In this document: positions 34,597 through 41,634 of the stretch, piece after piece
Layout: every line of letters begins with the position of its first letter
Position numbering within the stretch: position 1 is the first letter of the stretch
Assembly (NCBI GenBank): GCA_003140215.1
Contig: PLJL01000004.1
Coordinates: 818,661 to 882,660, forward strand
Source of the DNA: Vulcanimicrobiota bacterium
GTDB taxonomy: Bacteria > Vulcanimicrobiota > Vulcanimicrobiia > Vulcanimicrobiales > Vulcanimicrobiaceae
DNA: 64,000 nt
Reading direction: 5' to 3'
Notes under the pieces: model-generated
Databases searched by the model: none
Seen by the model: the letters and a program-made list of their open reading frames with translations, nothing else
Told to the model about the DNA's origin: nothing
Position numbers and translations under genes: made by a program

Positions 34597-35204
34597 ACGT
34601 CCTCATCGTGCTCGGCGTAGCAGCCGCGTTCGGCGCAGCGGCGTTGGGCGGCGTCTATCTGGCCCGCCGCATCTGCGCCGGCATCACCCCGTTCGAGGAC
34701 GGCCCCCGCACGGGCCGCCCACCGGCCTCGCTGCTGGTCGCGGTCGCAGCCGCGGCGGGCGCCTTCGAAGCGTGGCGCGGCGTCACCGGCGCCGAACTCG
34801 TCATCGTCGCGGCCTTGGCTTGCGTGCTCGTTGCGATCTGGTGCAGCGACGTACGCTGCGGCATCGTCCCCGACGCCTTCACGCTCGTGCCGCTGGCAGC
34901 GGTCATCATCACCGCCGTTGCGCTGCAGCAATGGTGGGTCGTCGCCTCGGCGGCGATCGTGTTCGTGCCCTTCGCCGGCGCGGCCATCGCGTCGCGCGGC
35001 CGCGGCATGGGATGGGGCGACGTCAAGCTCGTCGCGCTCGGCGGTGCCGTCCTCGGCTACGAAGCCGCGATCTTGGGTTTCGGGCTGGCGTGCGCCGCGG
35101 CCGTGCTGGTCGCGCTCGCGCGCCGGCGCGGCAGCGAACCGATCGCGTTCGCACCGTATCTGGTTGCGGCGATCGCGATCCCACTCGTCCTTCGCAGCGC
35201 GTGA
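34593..35204 (+). CDS. Second A24-type prepilin peptidase
   Basis: 203 residues. AIWCSDVRCGIVPDAFTLVP carries an Asp before an IP-type motif, and RGMGWGDVKLVALGG the second Asp (G.GD.KL), so both catalytic aspartates of family A24 are present. N-terminal residues PFEDGPRTGRPPASLL resemble the start of the peptidase part of type IV PilD, but the cysteine-rich methylase domain is absent. The tad locus therefore has two peptidases, possibly one for Flp and one for the TadE-like proteins. The stop overlaps the next gene. Confidence 0.82.
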   Translation: MNVLIVLGVAAAFGAAALGGVYLARRICAGITPFEDGPRTGRPPASLLVAVAAAAGAFEAWRGVTGAELVIVAALACVLVAIWCSDVRCGIVPDAFTLVPLAAVIITAVALQQWWVVASAAIVFVPFAGAAIASRGRGMGWGDVKLVALGGAVLGYEAAILGFGLACAAAVLVALARRRGSEPIAFAPYLVAAIAIPLVLRSA

Positions 35205-36661
35205 GCCGCGCCGCCTGGGCGCTGCCGCTGGCCGTCGTCGCGTTCTTCGCGGTGCGCTTCGGCATCGTCGCGGTGTACGGTCCGCCCGCCGACGGCGATC
35301 TGGCTTGGCAAACCTGGCTCGGCAATCAGATTCTCGCAAACGCACGCCTGCCGGCGGCATTGGGTCACGAAACCTTCACCGCGGCCGGCAGCGCATGGCT
35401 GCCGCAAGAATGGGCCTTCAGCATCGCCGCAGCGCTGGCGGGGCGTCTCGCTCTGGGCTGGCTGCTGGCGCTGGTGGCGGCGGGCTGTGCGAGTGCCGCG
35501 TTGGCCGTCGTCGTCATACGCGCGGCGCGTGCGCACGCAGCGGCGCCGGCGACGGCGCTCGTGCTGCTGCCCGTCGCGCTCGCGCTCGGCGCCTCGTTCG
35601 GCGTTCGCGCGCAAGTCGTCGCGTGGCTGCTGCTCGTCGTGTTCGTCGCCGCGCTCGAGTGGGAAGCCGGTTGGCTCGTCTGCGGCGCGATCGTACCGCT
35701 GTGGGCCAACCTGCACGCCAGCGCCGTGTTGGCCCCGGTGCTCGCGTCGGCGTGGGCGCTCGGCGTCGTCTGGCGCGAGCGCCGGCTGTGCGCGAACGTC
35801 CGGCGCAGCGTTCTGTGCGCCGTCGCGGCGTCGATCGCGGTCGGCCTCAACCCGTTCGGATTCGGTTTGGTCGGCTACGCCGCCGCGCTCACGCACAGTC
35901 CCATCAAGGATTTCATTCGCGAGTGGCAACCGTCGGCGATCTCCGATGCGTCGTTCGCATTGGGCGCGCTGCCGCTGCTGATCGCGACGGCGGTCTGGGC
36001 GTTGCAGGAAGGCCGCAGGTCGCCTGAGCGCTTGCTCCTGCTGGCCGTCGCCACGGCGCTGCTGTGCACCGCGGCGCGCAACGCTGCGGTGTTCGCACTC
36101 GTGGCCGCGCCGTATGCGGCGCGCGGGATCGGCCTCGCGCTCGCGCGCATCGGCGTCGCGCCGCGGCCGATCGGATCGCTCCCCGCGCTGGGTGCCGCGG
36201 CTGCGGTGCTCGCGCTCACCGTCGCTGGCGGGATCGCCCTGTTGCGCTCTCCGGCGCCGGCGCCCGGCGCGGTCACCTTGATCGCCCTCTTGCAGCGGCA
36301 GCCCGGCGAACATCGCTTGTTGTGCCAAGACTATGCCTGGTGCGGGGGCGCCGTCGGCGCGCCGGGGATCCGCGTGTTCCTCGACGGTCGCGCCGATCCG
36401 TATCCCCTGGAAGTCTGGCGCGCCGCGTTTCGGATCGCGCGCCGCGAGCCGGGCTGGCAGCAGACGCTGCGCGCCTACGCGGTCGACGCGGTCATCGCCG
36501 ACGGGAACACGCGACTCGGCGCCGCGCTGCGCACGTCGCCCCAGTGGCGCACCGCCGCCAGCGCCGGCGTCTACCGCTTGCTCCTACGCGGTGGGCAAGC
36601 GCCGGGAGCGCGTCCCGGCAATCCCAACCTTGCTCGGTTGCCAGGTATGATAGGGGAATAA
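35201..36661 (+). CDS. Multi-span membrane protein, glycosyltransferase-like (GT-C type)
   Basis: 486 residues from GTG 35201. About ten to eleven membrane spans and a soluble C-terminal domain. The N-terminal loop GPPADGDLAWQTWLGNQILA followed by HETFTAAGSAWLPQEWAF is the layout of GT-C enzymes, where an acidic residue in the first external loop binds a lipid-linked sugar. WANLHASAVLAP is a further family-like loop. The C-terminal part (CQDYAWCGGAVGAPGIRVFL) looks like the periplasmic domain of similar unassigned proteins. As last gene of the tad operon it may glycosylate pilin; that is inference from position. Confidence 0.55.
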   Translation: MSRAAWALPLAVVAFFAVRFGIVAVYGPPADGDLAWQTWLGNQILANARLPAALGHETFTAAGSAWLPQEWAFSIAAALAGRLALGWLLALVAAGCASAALAVVVIRAARAHAAAPATALVLLPVALALGASFGVRAQVVAWLLLVVFVAALEWEAGWLVCGAIVPLWANLHASAVLAPVLASAWALGVVWRERRLCANVRRSVLCAVAASIAVGLNPFGFGLVGYAAALTHSPIKDFIREWQPSAISDASFALGALPLLIATAVWALQEGRRSPERLLLLAVATALLCTAARNAAVFALVAAPYAARGIGLALARIGVAPRPIGSLPALGAAAAVLALTVAGGIALLRSPAPAPGAVTLIALLQRQPGEHRLLCQDYAWCGGAVGAPGIRVFLDGRADPYPLEVWRAAFRIARREPGWQQTLRAYAVDAVIADGNTRLGAALRTSPQWRTAASAGVYRLLLRGGQAPGARPGNPNLARLPGMIGE

Positions 36662-36669
36662 GCGAGCGA

Positions 36670-36690
36670 AGGGTTGGCCTTGGCAACCCT
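36670..36690. terminator. Hairpin after the tad operon
   Basis: AGGGTTG-gccttgg-CAACCCT, a 7-bp stem nine bases after the stop at 36661. No U-run follows, so it may be a weak terminator, or an operator for the adjacent toxin-antitoxin promoter. Confidence 0.4.
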
Positions 36691-36694
36691 CTAC

Positions 36695-36722
36695 TTGTCA
36701 TGGAAAGACTTGATGGTATAAA
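36695..36722 (+). promoter_or_regulatory. Sigma-70-type promoter of the toxin-antitoxin pair
   Basis: TTGTCA (36695-36700), 16-base spacer, TATAAA (36717-36722). It is the most AT-rich promoter in the window. The expected start of transcription, about 7 bases on, falls at 36729-36731, essentially on the ATG at 36731, predicting a leaderless mRNA. Confidence 0.6.
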
Positions 36723-36730
36723 CTATATTC

Positions 36731-37690
36731 ATGACAGATGCGAGGGCGTTGCGAGGCGCCGGACGCCGTGAGCTGGCTCAGCTTGCGGGCAAGGGGAACG
36801 GCATTTTCACGGCCTCTGCCGCTCGGGCAATCGGCTTGAGCTCCAGCACGCTCGCTTATCACTCGCGCACGGGATCGGTCGAGCGGCTGGGGCACGGCGT
36901 CTATCGCATCGCCGACTACCCGTCGAGTCCTCAGGAGCCGCTTATTGCTGCAGCGGCTGCGCTGGGCAAGGACGCCATCGTCTCTCACGAATCTGCGCTC
37001 AAGCTGTACGGTGTATCGGACGTCGCACCCTCACGGCTGCATTTCACCCTCCCGCGCGCTCGCCGCTACGTCACCGCACCGGCCGCCGATGTCGAGTTGC
37101 ATACGACGACACGCCCGTTCGCGCCGGGCGACGTTGTGCAGCACGAAGGGTTCCGTGCAACCTCGCTGGCTCAGTCGATCGTTGACGCGGCACGCGCACG
37201 TACTGACCCCGAGCAAATCGCCATGGCCGTGCGAGAGGGCATGCGTCGCGGCCTCGTTACCAAACGCGATCTGGAACGCGCAATACAAACCGCACCCGCG
37301 CGCGTCCGCCGCCTCATCGAAGGCGGGCAGTCCGCGTACGTTGAGGTCATGAACGACCGCGTCGCGGATGCGACCCATCTCTATCAGACCAACGACCACA
37401 TTGCTTTGGCTCTGGGCCGGCTTGCCGCGCAGCGCCTTTCACCCGACGGCATCGCCGCGTTTCGAAGATTTGTTCAGCGCGAGCAGAGGCTTCACCACGA
37501 CAATAAGTACCTTCGCCTCTGGATCGACATCATCAATCGCGGCGCGGACGCCCTCCGCCAAGCGCTTACGGAGTCGACCCAACGTGGCCAAGTTCTGCGT
37601 TCCGTCATCTCATTTCGCGCCTTCGTCAGCAAAGCCGAACGCGATGACATCTTCCGCCAATACACCCGCTCTTCGGGCGTCGCGCGCTGA
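36731..37690 (+). CDS. AbiEi-like antitoxin / transcriptional regulator
   Basis: 319 residues. The N-terminus has the AbiEi winged-helix domain: NGIFTASAARAIGLSSSTLA, then VERLGHGVYRIADYPSS. The second domain contains AIVSHESALKLYGVSDVAPS and HFTLPRARRYV, also typical of AbiEi. Beyond residue about 205 comes an extra 110-residue helical domain (LHHDNKYLRLWIDIINRGAD; SVISFRAFVSKAERDDIFRQ) that I do not recognise. In AbiE systems the antitoxin represses its own promoter and counters a nucleotidyltransferase toxin; such a gene follows with a one-base overlap. No ribosome site is visible, consistent with a leaderless transcript. Lower G+C than neighbours. Confidence 0.82.
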   Translation: MTDARALRGAGRRELAQLAGKGNGIFTASAARAIGLSSSTLAYHSRTGSVERLGHGVYRIADYPSSPQEPLIAAAAALGKDAIVSHESALKLYGVSDVAPSRLHFTLPRARRYVTAPAADVELHTTTRPFAPGDVVQHEGFRATSLAQSIVDAARARTDPEQIAMAVREGMRRGLVTKRDLERAIQTAPARVRRLIEGGQSAYVEVMNDRVADATHLYQTNDHIALALGRLAAQRLSPDGIAAFRRFVQREQRLHHDNKYLRLWIDIINRGADALRQALTESTQRGQVLRSVISFRAFVSKAERDDIFRQYTRSSGVAR

Positions 37691-38265
37691 TGCGCAAGAG
37701 AGACGTCTTCGACATCATCTTGAAGGCGGCCGAAGTTAGCGGATACACGGAGTTCGTCATAATCGGTTCCCAGGCGGTACATGGGACATTGCCTGATCCC
37801 GATATCGATGTGGTCATCGGTTCGAACGACGTAGACACATACCCGTCTCACGGATACGGCGAAACTAGCCTCGTCTACGAAGAATTGATGCTGCGTCTCG
37901 GACAGGACTCCGACTACCATATCGCCACCAACGTCTACATCGAGGCAGTGCCGGCGAACCTTGCACGATTCCCCGCGGACTGGCGCGGTCGCGCGATCAC
38001 GGAAATTGTCGGGGCCGCGGAGATCAACGGCGAGTCATGCGACGTCAACGCCATCTTCCCGGAAATTCATGACTTGACCGTGTCGAAGCTGAGCATTCGA
38101 CGCCAGAAGGATCTCGAGTTCTTGCAGGGTGTCGTCGACCTCAACCTGGTTGACCACGAGACGCTGTGTCAGAGGTTCCGGTGCGCACCCAATATCCCAA
38201 ACGAACGGCTGATCGCAGGGCTAGCTGATATTAGCGAGGCGTTCGACCGCCGGAACCGCAGCTGA
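37690..38265 (+). CDS. Nucleotidyltransferase-like toxin (AbiEii/DUF6036-like)
   Basis: 191 residues; the start overlaps the antitoxin stop. FVIIGSQAVHGTLPDPDIDV followed by VIGSNDVDTYP has the GS...D.D layout of the pol-beta nucleotidyltransferase fold. The Asp pair in PDPDID would bind metal. The C-terminal part (LTVSKLSIRRQKDLEFLQGV) contains the K....R.KD.EF motif shared by DUF6036-type proteins. AbiE toxins modify RNA or protein with nucleotides and stop growth, often as phage defence. Convergent with fur, 42 bases apart. Confidence 0.78.
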   Translation: MRKRDVFDIILKAAEVSGYTEFVIIGSQAVHGTLPDPDIDVVIGSNDVDTYPSHGYGETSLVYEELMLRLGQDSDYHIATNVYIEAVPANLARFPADWRGRAITEIVGAAEINGESCDVNAIFPEIHDLTVSKLSIRRQKDLEFLQGVVDLNLVDHETLCQRFRCAPNIPNERLIAGLADISEAFDRRNRS

Positions 38266-38307
38266 CAATGGTCGCTTCCGGCAACTCCGCCGCCGCTACT
38301 GCGCCGC

Positions 38308-38748
38308 TCAGCTCAGGCCGATGCCGTGGCGGGCGAGGCCGGCGCAGCGCGCGCAGCGGCCGCTGATCACCAGGGTGGCGTCGACGCCGCTGTAACGGTT
38401 GTCCTGCGCCACCGCCAGGGCGATCGCGGCGACTTGCGGCGCGGGGACGTTCACGATCTCGCCGCACGCCAGGCAGACCAGGTGATGGTGCTTGTCGAGG
38501 GCCGCCTCGTAGCGCGCCGCGCCGCCGTGGGCGAACACTTGCACCAGGCCGATCGCGCGCAGGATATCGAGCGTGCGGTAGATCGTTCCCAAGCTGACGG
38601 CAGGAAGCTCGACCCGGACGCGCTCGTGGATGGCCTCGGCGGTGAGGTGGGCACCGTCTTCGAGTGCGCGCAGAATCGCCGCACGCTGCTTCGTCAGACG
38701 GTAGCGTGTCTGCAGGAGTCCTGCGTCGACCCCCTTGCCGTCGGTCAC
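38308..38748 (-). CDS. fur: Fur-family metal-dependent regulator
   Basis: 146 residues from GTG 38748, preferred because GGAGG lies 7 bases upstream; an ATG at 38799 would add 17 residues. RYRLTKQRAAILRALEDGAH and SLGTIYRTLDILRAIGLVQV form the winged helix. KHHHLVCLACGEIVNV has the His cluster and the first CxxC, and GRCARCAGLARHG the second CxxC of the structural zinc site. Fur versus PerR or Zur cannot be separated by eye. Divergent from secD across a short region with the secD promoter. Confidence 0.9.
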   Translation of the reverse strand: MTDGKGVDAGLLQTRYRLTKQRAAILRALEDGAHLTAEAIHERVRVELPAVSLGTIYRTLDILRAIGLVQVFAHGGAARYEAALDKHHHLVCLACGEIVNVPAPQVAAIALAVAQDNRYSGVDATLVISGRCARCAGLARHGIGLS

Positions 38749-38807
38749 GAACGTCCTCCGTGCATCCGGCCGTCGAGCCCCATCGGCGCGGACGACCACA
38801 GCGCCGT

Positions 38808-38836
38808 TTGACGCTGTCCGGCCCCCATGCTACGAT
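38808..38836 (+). promoter_or_regulatory. Promoter of the secDF operon
   Basis: TTGACG (38808-38813), 17-base spacer, TACGAT (38831-38836), about 79 bases before the secD ATG. The bases from the -10 onward, TACGATCCGGGGGTTCTCC, recur exactly at the rpsF promoter (59059-59077). Confidence 0.65.
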
Positions 38837-38914
38837 CCGGGGGTTCTCCCCTTCCCCGCCCTTTCGCCCGCTCAGCCTCACTGAGTGCGAGGGGCTCAGG
38901 CCTCATTAACTAAC

Positions 38915-40264
38915 ATGTGGAAAAAGCTCAAGAGGCCGGTTCAGTCGGTCTTTTTGTTGGTCTTGGTCGGCTTGTGCGCATGGGCGATCGTGCCAATCCA
39001 GACGAAGATCCATCTCGGCCTCGACCTCCAGGGCGGCGCGCGCGTCCTGCTTCAGCTCGAGCCGACCAAAGAGGTCCCACAGATCACCCGGGACGTTCAG
39101 AACCAGGTCGAGCTGGTGATCGACCGGCGCATCAATTCCGCGGGCGTCTCGGAGCCGATCATCTCGAAGGTCGGCGACACCCGGTTGCTGATCGAGTTGC
39201 CGAAGATCAGCCCGAAACAGGCCGACGAACTCGAGAACCTGCTCAAAGAGGTGGCCGTCCTCGAGTTCAAGATCTTGCCGCCGCAGGTGAGCCAGCGCGC
39301 GCGCAGCGACCCGAAATACGCCGGCACCGTCGGGCTCAAGCCCGGCCAGCCGAGCCAGGCGTATCTCGACAGCGGGCCCGTGGTCTACAGCGGTTCGGAG
39401 TTGAAGAGCGCGCATCCCGGCTTCGGGCAGGGCGGCGAGCCTCAGGTCGACTTCATCACCAAGAACCCGACCAAGTTCGCCGCCATGACGCGCGACCACA
39501 TGCAGCAGATCATGGGGATCTTCCTCGACAAGAAGTGGGTCAGCGACGCGACGATCCAAGGCATCATCTCCACCGACGGGATGATCCACGGTTCGTTCAC
39601 GGAAGACACGGTCGCCACGCTGGCCAACGAGCTCAACGCCGGCGCGCTGCCGGTCCCGATCACGATCATCTCCAAGGACAACGTGGGCCCGACCCTGGGT
39701 CATGAGGACTTGCAGAAGTCGCTCGTCGCTTCGATCGTCGGGCTGAGCCTGGTCCTCATCTTCATGATCGTGATGTACCGGTTGCCGGGCCTGCTGGCCG
39801 ACCTCGCGTTGTTCGTGTACGTGCTCATGCTGTTGGCGCTGCTCTCGGTCGCACACGCGGTGCTCACGCTGCCGGGGATCGCGGGCTTCGTGCTTTCGAT
39901 CGGTATGGCCGTCGACGCCAACGTCCTGATCTTCGAGCGGGTCAAGGAAGAGCTGTGGGCCGGAAAGTCGCTGCGCGTCGCGGTGCGCATCGGCTTCCAG
40001 CGCGCGTTCAGCTCGGTCTTCGACTCGCACTTCACCACCATCGTCGGTGCGGGCGTGCTGTACTTGCTGGGGACCGGCACGGTGAAGGGCTTCGCCTACA
40101 CGCTCTTCTGGGGCACTGCGTTCTCGCTGGTGACCGCCGTCGTCATCACGCGCTTCTTCATGGACGTCGTGGTCGAGAACAATCTCGTCACCTCGAAGGC
40201 CGCCTACGGCGCCGGCGGCCCCGGCCCGGCCGCGACGATCGCCCCCGCGGAGGCGCGACACTAG
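38915..40264 (+). CDS. secD: Protein translocase subunit SecD
   Basis: 449 residues. HLGLDLQGGARVLLQLEP is the D1 signature, VIDRRINSAGVSEPIISKVG and DTRLLIELPKISPKQADELE the P1 base, and IVGLSLVLIFMIVMYRLPGL, FVLSIGMAVDANVLIFERVK, VKGFAYTLFWGTAFSLVTAV the membrane half with the proton-relay Asp in DANV. Shorter than E. coli SecD (615) because the P1 head is compact. Works with SecF and SecYEG to pull proteins across the inner membrane using the proton gradient. Its stop overlaps secF. Confidence 0.97.
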   Translation: MWKKLKRPVQSVFLLVLVGLCAWAIVPIQTKIHLGLDLQGGARVLLQLEPTKEVPQITRDVQNQVELVIDRRINSAGVSEPIISKVGDTRLLIELPKISPKQADELENLLKEVAVLEFKILPPQVSQRARSDPKYAGTVGLKPGQPSQAYLDSGPVVYSGSELKSAHPGFGQGGEPQVDFITKNPTKFAAMTRDHMQQIMGIFLDKKWVSDATIQGIISTDGMIHGSFTEDTVATLANELNAGALPVPITIISKDNVGPTLGHEDLQKSLVASIVGLSLVLIFMIVMYRLPGLLADLALFVYVLMLLALLSVAHAVLTLPGIAGFVLSIGMAVDANVLIFERVKEELWAGKSLRVAVRIGFQRAFSSVFDSHFTTIVGAGVLYLLGTGTVKGFAYTLFWGTAFSLVTAVVITRFFMDVVVENNLVTSKAAYGAGGPGPAATIAPAEARH

Positions 40265-41634
40265 TGTTCTTCCGCAACCTCAATTGGAACGTCGTCGGCT
40301 GGTTCCGCACCGTCTCGGCGATCTCGTACGCGTTCATCATCGCCGGCCTGCTCTTCATGGGCTACCACTGGATCCGCGACGGTTCGCCGCTGCGGCTCGG
40401 GCTGTCGTTCACCGGCGGTACCGACGTCACGGTGAAGTTCAAGGCCCCGACCTCCAAGGACGCGATCGCCGCCGCGCTGGCGAAGATCAACGTTACCGAC
40501 GCGCGCATCAACACGCTGTCGAAGGCGGGCGAGCCCGCCGACGAACGCTGGACCGTGGAGACGCAGACCGACGTCGGCAACCATTCGGCGCCGTTCTGGC
40601 AAGCGCTGGGCAGCGTCGCGCCGGTCGATCGCGGAGCGTCTTCGATCTCGACGGTCGGCCCGTCGCTCTCGCGCGAGTACCTCTTCAACGCCATCAAGGC
40701 GCTGCTGATCGCGATCGCGATCCAGTTCTTGTACATCGCGTTCCGCTTCGGCTGGAATCTGATCTTCGGTTGGGTCTGCGTCGTCGCGCTGGTGCGCGAC
40801 TCGCTGATGATGATCGGCATCTACGCGATCGCCGGAAGACGGGTGGACGACGCCTTCTTGGCCGCGGTCTTGACGGTGATCGGCTACTCGGTCATGGATA
40901 CGATCGTCATCCTCGACCGGATCCGCGAGAACGTCAAGCTCATGGACGGCAAGCCGTTCGACGAGATCGTCAACACGTCGATCCTGCAGACGATGACGCG
41001 CTCGGTGAACACGCTGGCGACGGTCGTCATCACGCTGATCGCGCTGGTCACCTTCGGCGGCGCTTCGTTGCAGAATTTCGCGTTCGCGCTGCTGGTCGGC
41101 ATCTGTTCGGGCGGCTATCACTCGATCTTCTTCTCGGCTCCGCTCGTCGCGGTGATGCAGAAGCGGGCCAAGCGCAGCAGCATCTTCCGGCGTTCGTCGC
41201 TGACCCCCCAACCCCGCACCGTCGCCGCAGCGCGCGGCGGCAGCTCGGCCGGGGCGCAGCGCGATCGCGAGGCGGTGGCCGCGGCGCGGCGCACGCGGCG
41301 CGAGCTCGAGCGCCAAGGTGCCTCGCGGCGGACGACGCAGCCGCCGCGGTACAAGCGCACGCCCCAAGAACAGATCGACTTCGAGAAGTTGGAGAATCGC
41401 AACTTCGGCGCGCAGCTGCCGGTCAAGCCCGAGCCGCAGGTCGCCGACGGCGAGGCCGATCCGATCGACCCGCTCGACGCGCAGTCGATGGGGCTGCACG
41501 ACGAGGCGGCGGAGCTGGGCCACGAAGCGATCACGCTCAACCTCGGTGACGACGACGTGCCTGCCGACGGCGAGATCAAACTCGACCTCGACAAGCCGGC
41601 GGCACCCGAACCCGAACACAAGACGATCCCGTAG
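40264..41634 (+). CDS. secF: Protein translocase subunit SecF with long cytoplasmic tail
   Basis: 456 residues from GTG 40264. LSFTGGTDVTVKFK is the D1 motif; ATVVITLIALVTFGGASLQN, FALLVGICSGGYHSIFFSAP and VIGYSVMDTIVILDRIREN are the membrane motifs. The family norm is about 300 residues. Here about 150 extra residues follow the last span: an Arg-rich basic stretch (RRTRRELERQGASRRTTQPP) and then an acidic end (LNLGDDDVPADGEIKLDLDK). The tail faces the cytoplasm and its role is unknown. The stop overlaps the helicase frame. Confidence 0.96.
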   Translation: MFFRNLNWNVVGWFRTVSAISYAFIIAGLLFMGYHWIRDGSPLRLGLSFTGGTDVTVKFKAPTSKDAIAAALAKINVTDARINTLSKAGEPADERWTVETQTDVGNHSAPFWQALGSVAPVDRGASSISTVGPSLSREYLFNAIKALLIAIAIQFLYIAFRFGWNLIFGWVCVVALVRDSLMMIGIYAIAGRRVDDAFLAAVLTVIGYSVMDTIVILDRIRENVKLMDGKPFDEIVNTSILQTMTRSVNTLATVVITLIALVTFGGASLQNFAFALLVGICSGGYHSIFFSAPLVAVMQKRAKRSSIFRRSSLTPQPRTVAAARGGSSAGAQRDREAVAAARRTRRELERQGASRRTTQPPRYKRTPQEQIDFEKLENRNFGAQLPVKPEPQVADGEADPIDPLDAQSMGLHDEAAELGHEAITLNLGDDDVPADGEIKLDLDKPAAPEPEHKTIP

